A stretch of 64,000 nt of DNA from Apiotrichum sp. Y4204. Lineage: Eukaryota; Basidiomycota; Tremellomycetes; Trichosporonales; Trichosporonaceae. A program made the position numbers and the translations under genes. The notes beneath the pieces were generated by a model that worked only from the letters and a program-made list of their open reading frames with translations, was not told the DNA's origin and searched no databases. Every line of letters begins with the position of its first letter. Position 1 is the stretch's first letter. The stretch spans positions 1-64,000 of the forward strand of contig JAMYHL010000033.1 of the NCBI GenBank assembly GCA_025531455.1, written 5' to 3'. Positions 9,880 to 22,140 of the stretch are shown piece by piece.

Positions 9880-11911
9880 CTATTCTGGTCCAGCTCGCAG
9901 GCGGTCCTCGAGGCCCCGGTGTCCATCATTCGGGTTGCACCACGGACTGTGATGTGAGCGAATGAATGAGATTCGGTAAGGGGCTCGGTGACTCCCTGGA
10001 TAATCGCTGGCTGGAAGAAGATGTTCCGTTACTACTCACGGTCGCGGTGCGTCGCCTCCACTCCAATACGCGCGGCACTTGATCGAGAAGGGGTGGGGGT
10101 CTGGCCATGAGCATCACCAACCCATCTGAGCAGCTCACGATCATACCCCCTGAATCCGGCGCGGTACGCGTCCACGACACGGAGCATGTCCGAGATCTTG
10201 GCCGTGGTGGTGAGGGACTTCCGGGCGTACGCAAACGCATCGAGGGCCATCTGCTCGAGTCTTTCCGGCTGACTGAGAAACGCGCGAATCTCGGCGTCAA
10301 TCCGCTCAATGGGCCATGTGGGCTGGAGGACAATGACAAACTTGCCGAGCGCCTCCTCGTGTTCGGTCGGCAGATCGCTCGCGACAACACAGCCGGAGAG
10401 GAACGCCTGCGCATACTTTCTGATCAACTTGCGCTCGAGGGACGCATCAAACACGCAGATCTGGGCGCGGCGCATGCCAGATGCAAAGTCCTCGCGGATG
10501 GCGCGGTGCACGGCGTACGACGCGTGGCCCGTCTCGTACGTCTCCAGCGGATGGGTCTTGAGCTGCTCGGGGACGTCGACCTCGTAGCCTGGGTGCGGGT
10601 GTCGCGAGATAGGAGATGCGGGGAGGGAGGGGTCCCCTGCGCTCCGCTCGAGATATTCCGTAACCGTCGTTCGGAGCGGGTAGAAGTCGCCGTCAAAGCC
10701 AAAGACGGCCGCCTCGCGGTCCCGCTGGTCCCACGGGAGCGGCCAGAAGTCCCACTCGTTGGCAGTGTCTGGGGAGTGCGCAAAGATGCCCATCTCGAAA
10801 TTGGGGTAGTGTTTCCGGACATTCGTGAGTCCAAACACCTCGTGCAGCTCGAACGCGTACTTTGACGCTGTAATGTTGTTCGCGTGCGGATACCACTCCT
10901 GCATGCACCGGTGCGAGTGGCAGTCGCCCACCTGCTGTACGAGCAGTGTTCCGCAGTCTAGTACGTCGACATGCGCCATGTTACCCGCCTTGTAGATGTC
11001 CGAGATTGTCCAGGCAAAGTCGAAGCGAGTGGCGGGGTCACATGCGTCGTCGTACGAGTCCCACGGGGGAGGAGTGGACTCTTCCTCCTCCGGCAGTTCC
11101 CAGTCGTCGTTCCTTGGCTCCCCGAAACGCCAACCAAATATCCCCCGTCTCCGGTCTTCTCGCTCCCGGCGCGCCCTGCGCTCCGCAACCCGCACCTCAT
11201 ATTCCGCCTCCGCTCTCTCCAGCGTCGCGACGCGATTCGCCCTCCGCTTGACATTGACAGACAGCGGCACACTCCAGTCATACCCCGCCCACCCTGGCCC
11301 CCAGACATCGACCACAAGACCCGGATATCGCGCCGCCGCTGGCATCAGTCCCGCCTGACGGATGACCCACCATCGACAAGCTCGTAGGTATGCGTGTTCA
11401 TGCGCTCGAGATAGTCCTCGTAGGAGGTGAGGAAGAGGACGCGCCGCCCGCCAGCGGAGGAGGGCACGTAATCAAACGGCGAGGGGCCCACGACCTCCGC
11501 ATTTCCCCACCATTGCGGCCAGATGTCCGACGCCTCGACATCAATTTCGTCCCCGGAGAGCTCGCGTTCCCGCTCATACCACCGGTTACGCCAGGAGGCG
11601 AGCTCGATTCGGCCGGTGCGCACGCTCAGCGGGGCGACGAGCTCGATCGCGGCCCACTCCACGGCCCACTGCCGTTTGAGAGACGCCTGGCTTCGCAGCT
11701 CCAGCCCGAGGAGGAGGCAGAGAACCGGGATGGCGAGCGTTGCGGCCGTGATGACTGCCCGCCGGCGGGCGAACGTGTGTAGCCGACCCAGGACTCGAGG
11801 GTCAGAGGCCGGCCGGCGCTGCTGGAGGGGTAGGAGTGCGTCTCCGCTTCCTGGTCCTGTTTTCATGGTCATTTGTGCCGTGTTCCCAGCAGGGCCATTG
11901 CTGGAGAGCAA
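9880..11911 (-). CDS. Type II membrane glycosyltransferase-like protein
   Basis: A short cytosolic head is followed by one membrane segment (AVITAATLAIPVLCLLLGL, about residues 53-71), then a lumenal region. Motifs include RRVLFLTSYEDYLERMNTHT, LVVDVWGPGWAGYDWS, FDFAWTISDIYKAGN, CISEWYP-like RCMQEWYPHANNIT, FEMGIFAHSPDTANEWDF, and AQICVFDASLERKLIRKYAQ. Last is AFLSGCVVASDLPTEHEEAL, which resembles the C-terminal half of GT-B glycosyltransferases (Glyco_trans_1_2-like). The likely site is the Golgi or ER; sugar donor and acceptor are unknown. A 32-nt intron at 11339-11370 (GTGGGT...CCAG) joins ELVD to AAARYPG; without it the frame breaks. A second possible intron at about 10002-10030 adds a last exon ending near 9880 (PYRISFIRSHHSPWC), which I favour; otherwise the protein stops at 10032. 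Family placement is moderate. Confidence 0.65.
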
Positions 11912-12654
11912 AAACGATTCTGCAGGTTGCCGATGTTTTTTCAGCTCAGTGGGTCAAAAGTTTTAGCGATGTGTTGCAAACGTGGAGAAGTGTGAATATC
12001 TACCTTGTCTCTGTCAGTCATGCCAAGGGTATCAACTGTGTCAGCTGTATCAAGTGGTTTCAAGGAGGGTCAGGTTACCCAGGGGACTCATCGATATAAA
12101 AGCATAAGTGGCTTGCTCGGGCGTCCAAGCGCCGCCGCCCTCAAGACAGCCGGTAACCAGCCGATAACCACGAGATAGATCTGCAGTAGCTCTCCTCCTC
12201 CCTCGGCGCGTATATTCCCTCTCAGCGACGGAACAGTGAAGGCAGTGAGTGCAACGCATGGAGCTGATATCGTGGGCCATCACAGCAACTTCCGGGACGT
12301 GGGAATCCCCCGGCTCCATTTCGCAAGTTGCAAATTTCCAACTTTTTCGGCTGGCCACGTGGTTATCTGCCAAAGCTCCTGGCTCAATCCGATTAGATAT
12401 CCGGAATCAATCGAGCTGCTTCAAGGATGTGCGATGCGCAGCCGACCAACACCCCGGGTCCTCGCATCTCCGAGCATCCTGCTTCTCTACTCCGACTCCT
12501 GACAACAATCGACGCCAACAGCGGTTGTCCCGCGATAACACCGACATAAACCCTAGCACAGAACGGTCGTGAGTAGCGTACCGAAGCGGTGGGGCGCGGC
12601 GGCTCCGCGTGCGAGGAGGGTCGCGAGCGACCCTGGCCTCTTCGCACCCAGACG

Positions 12655-12659
12655 AAAAA
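12655..12659 (-). terminator. Pol III terminator (T5) of tRNA-Gly
   Basis: AAAAA on the plus strand gives TTTTT on the transcribed strand 32 nt beyond the tRNA 3' end. Confidence 0.55.
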
Positions 12660-12690
12660 GGTCTGGGTGCCTTGCTTCCAAGGCCTGCTC

Positions 12691-12761
12691 TACATCGTAA
12701 GGGAGTCGAACCCCTGCCGCGTCGATGGCAACGACGCATGATACCGTTTCACCAACGATGT
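12691..12761 (-). tRNA. tRNA-Gly(GCC)
   Basis: On the minus strand the acceptor ACATCGT pairs perfectly with ACGATGT, followed by discriminator A. The D-arm is GTGA-AACGGTA-TCAT. The anticodon arm CGTCG-TTGCCAT-CGACG carries GCC, and the T-arm is AGGGG-TTCGACT-CCCTT. The total is 71 nt, the normal size for tRNA-Gly, with no intron. It begins with A rather than the usual G, so it may be a slightly diverged copy, but every stem is intact and a T5 terminator lies downstream. Confidence 0.7.
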
Positions 12762-13011
12762 ATGATGTCCGGGAGATCGGCAGCCCGCACGCGTGGCGGA
12801 CGAGTGGTAGTTTTCTGTAAATATTTCCCCGGAAGGTAAACGCCGCAAGGACGGAGTGCGCCGCCGCAGCTTGCGCGCACCCCGTCCACCCGTGCATACA
12901 CACCCCACATCATCTAGGCCCATTGCGACCGGCAACCCCCAGTGTAGGCGTTAGAGTTTCGGTGCTGGACAGCGTACGTGGGCCTGACTAACTCCCTTAG
13001 CCATATCTACA

Positions 13012-13041
13012 AGTCTCAAGTCTAGAGTCTAGAGTCTAGAG
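13012..13041. repeat. Short tandem repeat of AGTCTAG
   Basis: Three tandem copies of the 7-nt unit AGTCTAG, preceded by one variant (AGTCTCA). No gene overlaps it. Confidence 0.7.
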
Positions 13042-14761
13042 CCCGATCGATTGGATTCTCCCGAATCCGGTCGCGAGGAGATGGTGGACGGCATTGATTG
13101 AACTGACTCGGGCCTCGAGACACGGGAGTGATCGGGTTAAGACTTGGGTGTGGTCGAGATGCAGAGACTAGAGGTACCGACGGTCAGAGTGGGAATACGA
13201 GAGTGGAATATCAGAGTACAACTACTTGCGTCAAGTGGCCCCGCCTCGGTGACCTTGACTTTATTCCAGCAGTGACCCTTTCACCAACAATGGGCGTGGA
13301 CCGTGAGGCTTATCAGAAACATCTTCGGAACAGGTCACGATCTGCGCAGATGGAGCAACAGGGGACGCTCAGGACCTAGCCAGGCGTGTGTCGGAATACC
13401 AGCTACAACTGCCAAGACAGGCCCCAGTGATTCACCTCCTATACTGACCTTCTGGCCTCAGGTGGTGTGATGTCTGGTCACGCGTCTCCAGGCCCCAGTC
13501 GGACGCGGTGACAGGAACAGCTACTCCAGATCCCAGTTCCACCGGCCCACCTGTTCCTCCGCTGGGCGAGTGAGGAGCGAGGAGGGAGGGGTGTGTCGCC
13601 AGGCACTGGACAACCACAGCTGGGGGTTACGAAACTGCCATGTGGCGGTGCGCTGCGCGTTGTTAGCGCATGTCAGCGTCCGCGGAGCCGCACAGGACGG
13701 CAGGAGCGTCGCTCCAAGGCGGTCGCGAGGAATTAAGATTTACGCGCACCAGTCGAGCCGCTAGGTCCGAAACTCTAGATGCCACCTGCCATGCCTGTGC
13801 GGCAGCGGACTGCTGGTGCAGGCACTGGGCAATAAGGACCACAGTGCATAACGGGAGGGGCACAACCCCGAAACACCAAGAGCCCTAGCTGGCCAGCTGC
13901 CTGTCCATGGTCTGCGTGTCGTGTCTGGTCTCGACTGCCCGTCGTCAAGTAACCAGGATAGATTACAACATTGGCGAGATGGCATTCCGGCAAATCATCT
14001 GGATCTCGGTCGTTGCCGGTGACTGTATTGTGGAGCTGCTGGATCACATGCTCGCATGTCGTGGGAGCTGCTGTAGCAGGCTGTGAGAATCGACAACTGA
14101 CTCGGGCGCGCGATGCACAGTGTGGCATATTTTGACAATCAGCGTCTGGTGTAGGTGGCATCGACACCACGCCCAGGGGGTGCACCAGGACAGAAAGGGA
14201 CGAACAAGCATCTTGATCCCACCGGAACACACAGGGAAACACATGCGTATCGGTCCTTGGCTGCGGTAGAGTCAGTCACTGCAGTGTTCCAGCACAGCTC
14301 GTCTCCCCAGATCGGAGCGTTCCCAGCGGGGGTGCCTAGCCCATGGTCACTGATTTTAAGTTTGTTGTCGCTAACGCCAATCTCCAGTCTGGTCATGGTC
14401 GTCCGGTCGAGCACCGCCAGGCTGCTGTGCAGCTGCCGGTGCGCAACTGTCTTGTCAGGTCGACGCACTGGAATATACATATGTGCTGAGCAACCATGTT
14501 GTGCCGACCCATTTCCCCGACGTTGCCATCGCGCCACCCATCACGAACGCGAAGAGCACGAGAACAAGAATACGAACAGGCAGCCAGTCACGGCCAGAAC
14601 AAGAGCGGAACGATCGCGAGAGGATACGACACGAACGGGCCCCCCACGACAACTGTCGCCCGGCCGGCTGCACCCCGCAGCTTCCCACGCGTACGCACGT
14701 ACGACGCCACGCCTTATTTGCCGCATTTCTTTCTACCGTCTCGGAGGGTTTCGTTGGCGCA

Positions 14762-16949
14762 ATGTCTTCATTCCAGTAAGTCACTGCAGGTCCCTCAAGA
14801 TAGTGCTGCCGCGTCAATCTCGTTGAAGACCGACATCGACATCTGCCAGCGATGCGCGATGCATTGGTCGTCGGTACCTCCATGGTCTCTTCGCATACTC
14901 GCAGGCGACGTGACCGAACGAACGGAAGCTGGGGAACCCTAATCCTGTCGTTGGATACAGGAGTCGTATACCACACAACCCTCCGCCACGGGTGGCACCT
15001 GCCACCTGCCACCACCACTGAAATGCGCGTCGCGTCGCGCATCATTGATCATTGACCACGCTTATCCTTCGCAAGCCATAAGATGTACTCACAAGCCCAG
15101 CAGCGACCCGTACCGGTATCCGTCCCCGCCGAACCGGCAGAGGCGGTTCCAGAACTCGCGCGCATACATCCTCGCCGTGACGGGGTTCATGGGCATCTTC
15201 CTGTTCGGCTACGTACGTTTGGTACCAGGGCTCAACTGACAACAGGACACGGGTCTGGGTGGCGCGGTGCTGAATCTCAAGAGCTTTCAGAAAGAGTTTG
15301 GCCTGCGCGACGAGCACGGGCGCCCGGTACCCAACATCACCTCATTGCAGGGCAACATTGTATCCGTGCTACAGGGCGGTGCGTTCTTTGGTGCCCTGTT
15401 TGGCGCGCCGATGCAGAACTACTTGGGCCGTAAGCGCGCGCTCATTGTTGGATGCCTCATCTTCATCGCTGGGGCGGTCGTGCAGACGGCGTGTTTCGGG
15501 TCGATTGACCAGTTCCTCGTCGGCCGCCTCGTGTCTGGTATTGGCGTGGGTGTCATGTCGACAGTCTGCCCAACGTATGCGTCGGAGATTGCACCAAAAG
15601 ACGTCCGCGGACGAGTAACTGGTATCTTCCAGATCAGCGTCGTCACAGGCGTGGCCTGCTCGTGAGTGGGCCCCGAGAGCACAATTCCAAATCCCTAACT
15701 CCAGGTTCTGGATCAACTACGGGGTGACGTACATGCACGAGAGCTCGAGGCAGTGGCGCGTGCCGATCGGCTTCCAGCTAGTGCCAGTGGGGTTGATGAT
15801 GATGTTCCTCCCGCGTATCCGCGAGTCGCCGCGCTGGCTCGCAGTAAAGCACCGCGACGAGCAGGCGCTCGACAACCTCGCGTGGATCCGCAAAGCCCAC
15901 GTCGAGGACCAGGACATCAACCTCGAGTTTGCCGAGATCCAGGCCGCGATCCGCGAGGAGGAGGACAACACCCGCGGCGCGACGTGGCGCGATGTCTTTG
16001 CGAAAGGGAACCCCGTGCGCTTCATTATTGCGTTCTGGATCTTTACGCTGCAGCAATGGTGAGGTTTGAAGAGGGGTGTTTGCTGACGTCCAGGTCGGGC
16101 CAGAACTCTATTAGCTACTAGTGAGTGTTGTGATGGGGGAAGAAGAGAGCGAACAGAGTTGCTCCCTTTGATATTGAGCTCTCATTTTCCAAGTGCTGAC
16201 ACCCAGCGCACCATTCGTCTTTGGTTCTGTTGGGATCAGCGGCAAGCACATTACCCTACTGACATCTGGCATCTTTGGTCTGGTCAAGTGAGTGCCATAC
16301 CAGTTCCTAGACACTAACGCGCAGAATCGTGGCCACCACAATCTTCATCATGTTCGGAGTGGAGCGGTACGGCCGCAAGAAACCGCTTCTCATCGGCCTG
16401 GTGATGATGTCTGGTTTCCTGTGGATCATTGGCGCCGTGGCGCGGACCACGCCAGTGCGGCAGGGCCCAGACCTAGAGATTACGGACCCGAGCCCCGCAT
16501 CCATTGGTATGGCAGTCATGCTGTACCTGTTTGTCATCCCGTACTGTTTCTCGGTCGGCCCGCTCCCGTGGGTCATCTGCTCGGAGATCTTCTCCAACCG
16601 CACGCGCTCGTACGGCCTCATGACGGCCGCGGCGTCGCAGTGGCTCGGGAATTTCGCCGTCACAATGGCTACGCCACACATTATAAAGGCCATGCCGCGG
16701 GGCAGCATGTTCTTCTTCTTCGCGGCCATCAACATGGTCTCGCTCGTGCTCACTATGCTCTTCATCCCCGAGACGCAGGGTGTTTCCCTCGAAGGCATGG
16801 ATATCATCTTTGGCTCGACGACCCCCGAGCAGCGCCAGGCGGACATTGCGTTGCGGACCCGCGCACTCCACTTTGAGGGACACGAAAAGCATGCAGAGGC
16901 CCTCGAGCAGAACATCAAGCGCTCGAGAGAGAACCTTGCATCAGCATAA
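14762..16949 (+). CDS. MFS sugar transporter (SP family)
   Basis: This is a twelve-helix sugar/proton symporter or facilitator of the sugar porter family, placed in the plasma membrane. Visible family marks are YILAVTGFMGIFLFGYDTGL (helix 1), YLGRKRALIVGC, VGRLVSGIGVGVMS, YASEIAPKDVRGRVTG, RIRESPRWL, SGQNSISYYAPFVFG, VERYGRKKPLLIG and PETQGVSLEGMD. Exons are separated by 30-70 nt introns: GTACGT at 15213 to AACAG at 15245, then near 15662-15704, 16061-16093, 16121-16206 and 16289-16323. The N-terminus is uncertain. I propose a tiny first exon (MSSF) at 14762, then a 306-nt intron ending AAG at 15081; the intron is unusually long for this window, so the true start could instead lie closer to 15082. 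Substrate cannot be told from sequence; the helix 1 to 2 region resembles hexose or quinate-type porters. Confidence 0.8.
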
Positions 16950-19900
16950 CGGAAGAGGAGGAGAGGGATGGGAGAGAAGTAGGGAAGAGATTAATCTTTG
17001 TATTTCTCGTGAGAGTATGCCCGGTCCTGAGTGGGACCGCGCCGCCGGCTGGCCGGTACGGCCCGGCGCAATACCTCATCAATAATATCTATGTGACCAG
17101 TGTACAGTAAGTGCCGCAAGCTGCAGGATTGTGGCAAAGGCGATAACGAGCTTGCGAGCTGATGAGTTGGCGAGCCTTGCCGAGTGGCCGAGATTTTGGA
17201 CTGGAGCTGATCACCACGATGTTCCCCGCTTAAACTGCAGGTTCTCGCCACAGGGGAGCTGGACCTGATTCACCTGTGAATCGATTCTTGATAAGATAAC
17301 CCGGGAGGAGATACCATCAACATGGGTCTGCGGCACTGATCCATGACGGAGTCGAGACCACTCCTCTCCAGTGACGGAGAACGATGGGGCAAGAAGGAAC
17401 AAGGATGGGACAAGGAGGGAGTCTGTGTCCGCTGTGCAAACCACACCTACACCAAGTCTCATAAGCAGAGAGGATTGTGGTTATCCGACAACATCCCGCC
17501 CTGCGACACCGGCCGACTCGAGGTACACGGGCACGCCTCGCCGTGTTCGCCATGTCGTCTGACGGCGCAGCCGGCTCGAAAACCTTACTCGGCGAGAGGG
17601 TAAGTTATTGTTCGCGGTTCGGCCGTCCCAGAAGACAGTCACGCCACCCAAGTGTGCTCCGTTATCCATCCTACCTTTATGACTGTGAACTCGGCTGTCG
17701 TTGGGTGGGCGTGCGGCGAATGCTCAAAAGGCTCAGACGGCTCAGACGGCTCTTACGGCTACCTTCCGACCCGATCCGAGTATTTTCCTTCCTGAACGCC
17801 ACACCTCAAACCACACCACACGATCGGCCCATCAGAACAGTAGTAGTGCAGATAACGTGCTTTTAATAACAGCAAGGATGCAAGGCCGAGTTGGAAGGAG
17901 GTCTGCATACACCGCTTCGCAGCCGGGTACGACTTGGGTTGCAGTGTGCAGTGTGCCCCCCTTGAAGAATCGCGTGTCTGGCGTGTACGGAATGCTCAGC
18001 GGGGCCCTCCGGTAAACTCCCATCCGGGCACCGGCCACTCTGAACCGGTAATGGCCCCTGCATTCCTGCAGCAGCCAGAGTAGACTGGTTAGTGGGAGGT
18101 CCCCGTCAGAGCCCATCATCGACATCATCGGGAGCCAGAGAATACGCAGGTCTGATAATCACGAGTCGAGCTTCGTCGATGCCACACGCATGTGCATGAC
18201 GCGGTGCGGGGGGCCGCACCACATATACAGCAGTGGAGCCGATGCACGTGACTTCGGCTAACTGTAATCGCCGCTCGGAAGATCTCTCAGCCGAGCCGGC
18301 AGCCATTGTCGGAGCCACCAGACCAAGTTCTGTAGCTTAGACGTAGCGACGGCGACGGCGGAGTCAATGCATGCAGCGTCTTCAATGCTCTGCTTGGAGC
18401 TGGGGCCATTGTGCACAGGCCCGTAGCGGGTAGCTACTGGCACAGAGGGAGAATGGTGTACTGGGGATTGCCGAGTCCCATGTATTTAGCTGCAATCCGA
18501 ATGGCCGATTGACGGCGGGGGAGCACGTAATGCGGGGCCGCCGTGGCCCAGCGACCGTGTCTGTAGGACAAATAGCGCCGCGGGGCGTGGAGCGTCCTAT
18601 ACACGATCGACGACCGGCGATGCATTGATGAGATGCCGCCCTACAAGCAAGCTGCAAGCTTCGCAGTATTGCCCTTGCTGAGCATGGAGCACGTTATCGG
18701 CGATCTCCTACACCTGCGGGCGGCCGTGGGCCGTGGTCATCAAGCACGGAGCGGCGGTCGGAGGTGCCGCCGGGTGAAGGATGGTTATTGCGGCCATTCT
18801 TGAGACACCCTGCCAGACTTTCTGACACGCATGACACGCGACGCAGGTCAGGTCGCGAGACCATCTAATCATCGGGTGTACATCCCCCGGCCCGTTCAGA
18901 GCAGCCAACAAGAGGCCAGGAGGGTTCTGGCGCGCGCAGGCGTCTCAGGCGATCAATGACAGTTTGGCCTGGCATTTCATCTCTTGTCGGCCTGGCGTCG
19001 GGGCAGGAGATCGGGTGGACCGTGGGCCGTGGACCTCCGTGAGGCCGAGTGCCCCCGGCTCAAGGCCGTATGCCGTCGGGGTTCGAGGTTTGAAGAGGTT
19101 GGGATGGTGGGCCTGTCTGCACCTTTGCGTTGGCGCGTTGGGGCGCCCTGGGGGAGGGGAGAGCAGGAGAGCGCGTGTTCGGAGGACGGGCACTGGGGGG
19201 CCGCGGGGACAGCGGGGGAGGAGATCGAGGGGGTAAGAGAAAGTAAGAGGGAGTAAGAGGGGGCTTCTGCAAAAGCCCAGCAAATGGCTGTGGACGATTG
19301 TCAACAAAAGCCAAAGTGTGCCCGTAGATGATGGTGTGAAATCCGATTACTGCCGACGGGCAAACCGGGAAAAAAGGTCGGTGCAACCAGCCCCTTTCAG
19401 AAGATTGAGATGGGGCCCGGCTATAATCCGGAAAAGGTGTGCAATGCATGCTAATGAGCAATGATAATGCATTACGAACAAGCAGTTTCCCGTTCGTATG
19501 CATTCATTTGAGTTTGATTAGGACTCGTGGATGACGGAAAGAGAGAGAGTGGAGATTGGAGCGAGTTTCACTCCAGTATCCCGTGCCTGACGTCGGCGGT
19601 GATGCGCTTGGCTGGGCAGAGAGCTCGGGTAATCAAGAGTCGAAGAGAGGGGGAGCAGCATCAGCAGTGAGCATCAGAGTCGCAATCACACACCTCTGAT
19701 CCAATCGCTACGACGACATCCACATCTCGTAGTCTCTCGGGTGCTCCTTCGGCGCAAGAAAAAAACAGTTATTACCCCACGCTCCATCTTGGTCCCCCCT
19801 CTTTCTCTTTCTTCTTTCTTCTTAGCACATCTTCACTCACCACTCTTTCGCACTGCAAGCACCGCACTAGTATCGGTTGTCGTCGTCGTCGTCGTCTCGC

Positions 19901-19986
19901 GTCGCATAATTACTCCACCACGGAAACAGCTCTCCTAGCTACTATCTCTCTCTCCCTCTCTCCACACCACCCGAAACCTAGTCACA
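16950..19986. other. Intergenic region, no supported gene
   Basis: About 3 kb between the sugar transporter and the carrier gene. No frame shows domains or splice-consistent structure. A short (GTC)n microsatellite at 19876-19900 and a CT-rich tract (19795-19980) form the leader of the carrier gene. Confidence 0.4.
19876..19900. repeat. (GTC)n microsatellite
   Basis: GTC repeats about six times in the presumed 5' UTR of the carrier gene, roughly 90-110 bp before its ATG. Confidence 0.7.
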
Positions 19987-21243
19987 ATGTCTGGCCAGAA
20001 GAAGAACGTGCCCCTCAGCACCCACCTGATCGCCGGTGGTACCGCCGGTCTTGCTGAGGCTCTTGTCTGGTGAGTTATAGAGGAGGCACGAGCGGTGGAG
20101 AGTCGGCGGTGCACGGGCGCCATCGCGGCGGACACTGAGGAAGGTAGTCGGCTAGAGTGGCCTCGCCCACTACCTTGCCTGCCTCGGGTCCAGCTCGCGT
20201 GACCCCGTTGCGTCTCTCTGACGATCGGACCTGCGTTTGGTACAGTACTGACCGACAGCCACCCCCTTGACACCATCAAGGTCCGCATGCAGCTCTCCAG
20301 GAAGGGCCGTGGCCCCGGCGTGAGTACTTTGGCGAGCCGCGCGGCGGCCTAAGCTCCCCAATGAACATTTGGCTAACCCCCTAGGGCAGGCCTCTTGGCT
20401 TCTTCGCTACCGGCAAGCAGATTGTTGCCCGTGAGACCCCTCTCGGTCTCTACAAGGGTCTCGGTGCCGTCGTTACCGGTATCGTCCCCAAGATGGCCAT
20501 CCGTTTCGCCTCGTTCGAGCGTGAGTACAAGCGATTTACTCCTGTATGACTTCCCACTGACTCCAGTCTACAAGCAGTGGCTCTCTGATGCGGAAGGCAA
20601 GCTCACGCCCGCCAACATCTTCGTCGCCGGTCTTGGTGCCGGTGCGACTGAGGCCGTTCTCGTCGTCAACCCTATGGAGGTCGTGAAGATTCGTCTCCAG
20701 GCCCAGCAGCACTCGCTCGCCGACCCCACCGACATTCCCCGCTACCGTAACGCCGCCCACGCGCTCTACACCATTGTCCGCGAGGAGGGTTTCTCGACCC
20801 TCTACCGTGGTGTCGCCCTCACTGCTCTCCGTCAGGCCACCAACCAGGGTGTCAACTTCACCGCCTACCAGTACTTCAAGAAGTGGGCCTCGGAGTGGCA
20901 GCCTCAGTACAAGGACACTGGTCTTCCCTCGTACCAGACCCTTGTCCTCGGTCTCGTCTCGGGTGCCATGGGTCCCTTCTCGAACGCTCCCATTGACACC
21001 ATCAAGACCCGTATCCAGAAGGCCTCCAAGGTCCCCGGCGAGACCGCCTTTGGCCGTTTCAAGAAGGTTGCCGGCGACATGTTCAAGAACGAGGGTGTCT
21101 CGGCCTTCTACAAGGGTATCACCCCGCGTGTCCTCCGTGTCGCCCCCGGCCAGGCCATCGTCTTCACCGTCTACGAGCGCGTCAAGCGCATGATCGACGC
21201 CGCCAAGGCTCCCCCTCCCAACAAGGAGGACTACGAGGCCTAA
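19987..21243 (+). CDS. SFC1: Mitochondrial succinate/fumarate carrier, Sfc1/Acr1-like
   Basis: This inner-membrane carrier exchanges cytosolic succinate (from the glyoxylate cycle) for mitochondrial fumarate and is needed for growth on two-carbon compounds in yeast. Three carrier repeats are complete, each with its Px[DE]xx[KR] signature: CHPLDTIKVRM, NPMEVVKIRL and APIDTIKTRI. Family-specific blocks match yeast Sfc1 closely: THLIAGGTAGLAEALV, LYKGLGAVVTGIVPKMAIRF, GAGATEAVLVVNPMEVVKI, ALRQATNQGVNFT, SGAMGPFSNAPIDTIKTRI and YKGITPRVLRVAPGQAIVFT. Introns lie at 20070-20258, about 20320-20385 (acceptor CCCTAG) and about 20521-20566; the first is 189 nt, long for this window. Codons are strongly biased to C-ending forms, suggesting high expression. 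A 276-residue antisense frame is a shadow of this bias. Confidence 0.95.
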
Positions 21244-22140
21244 GTTGTCTAGTCTAGAAACCCATCCGTCGACGACAGGGATTATTTGAACCATTTCGGA
21301 GTGCGAGGCTGCGCGCGCACGACCGACGACGCAGCGAGCAAAAGAACGCAAAACGAGTCTGTCCACGACCCGAGCGGCGCTCGAGCATGTCCAGGGGATT
21401 CATAGTAGCACACCCAACATGCATGTTGTACAACATTCAAAGATCTGGAAGCACATCAATACTGACAAAAGCGTTGGCATGTGCCAAGTCTTGGAAGATG
21501 CCAACGCTGGGCGGTCAATCGGACTTGTTTCCCCCATGTAAAACTAACTCACCGCTGCGGAATTCGGATACAGTAGTTGCCCTTGTGCCCTGTATCTGAT
21601 ATATTGATATCAGGTTTTTCCGCGGTGTCTCGCGTCTCGGGTGTGCGACTCGGCTGACCGAAGGATATCAGGTCTCATGTGGCGGGCCGCAAGTCTCAAG
21701 TCGCAAGTCAGACAACCAAGCATCATTCGGTGGATGATGCAGAGACCAGGTCGTCGGCGCTCTCCAGTTATCCCCAGCTCTGTCCACGACCCGCACGGCT
21801 CGGACCCGCCTCAGCGCCGCGCATGAACCATGCCCACACCTCGGTAAAATTGTTCATTTCGGGCAAAAGCCAAGATCTGATCACACCGCGTCTGGCATCA
21901 GGGCCAACTTGCAATCGAGGCCGCTCAGACTTGGTGTGTTGGAGCTCAGTGATGATACATGTCTGCGAGGGGCGGGCTCACGTCATACAGTCCCGATCGG
22001 CCCGCATCAGTATTCGTGGGCGGCTTGGCTTGTGATGGACAGAGCTGAAGGCGGTCTCCGAAGTGGCCGTCCCATCAGTTCTCATTTAGTGGAAATGCTG
22101 TTGGACCCCAAGTGAGTATCGACGTAAATGCATATGCCAG
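21244..22140. other. Intergenic region between convergent genes
   Basis: The 3' regions of the carrier (plus) and the AGGF1-like gene (minus) meet here. No gene, RNA or notable repeat seen. Confidence 0.4.

Larger units (their letters stand above)
11912..14761. other. Intergenic region holding tRNA-Gly
   Basis: Contains the tRNA-Gly at 12691-12761 with its T-run, and a 7-nt tandem repeat near 13012-13041. A minus-strand open frame at 14139-14537 has fairly natural composition, and another frame above it (to 15045) holds a hydrophobic stretch, LPVRILVLVLFAFVMGG. I see no convincing start or splice structure linking them and do not call a gene. Confidence 0.4.

Noticed and set aside
11345..11380. 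Apparent one-base frameshift in the glycosyltransferase-like gene
   Set aside because: A 32-nt intron (GTGGGT at 11370 down to CCAG at 11339) restores frame and yields LVDAAARYPGLVVDVWGPGW, so no sequence error or decay is needed.
14139..15045. Possible small secreted protein on the minus strand (hydrophobic segment plus a downstream frame)
   Set aside because: The two frames could not be joined by a convincing splice and no start was found; it also overlaps the presumed first intron of the sugar transporter.
20536..21366. 276-codon minus-strand frame opposite the carrier gene
   Set aside because: Antisense shadow of a strongly codon-biased gene; composition is Leu/Val/Gly-rich with no domain.
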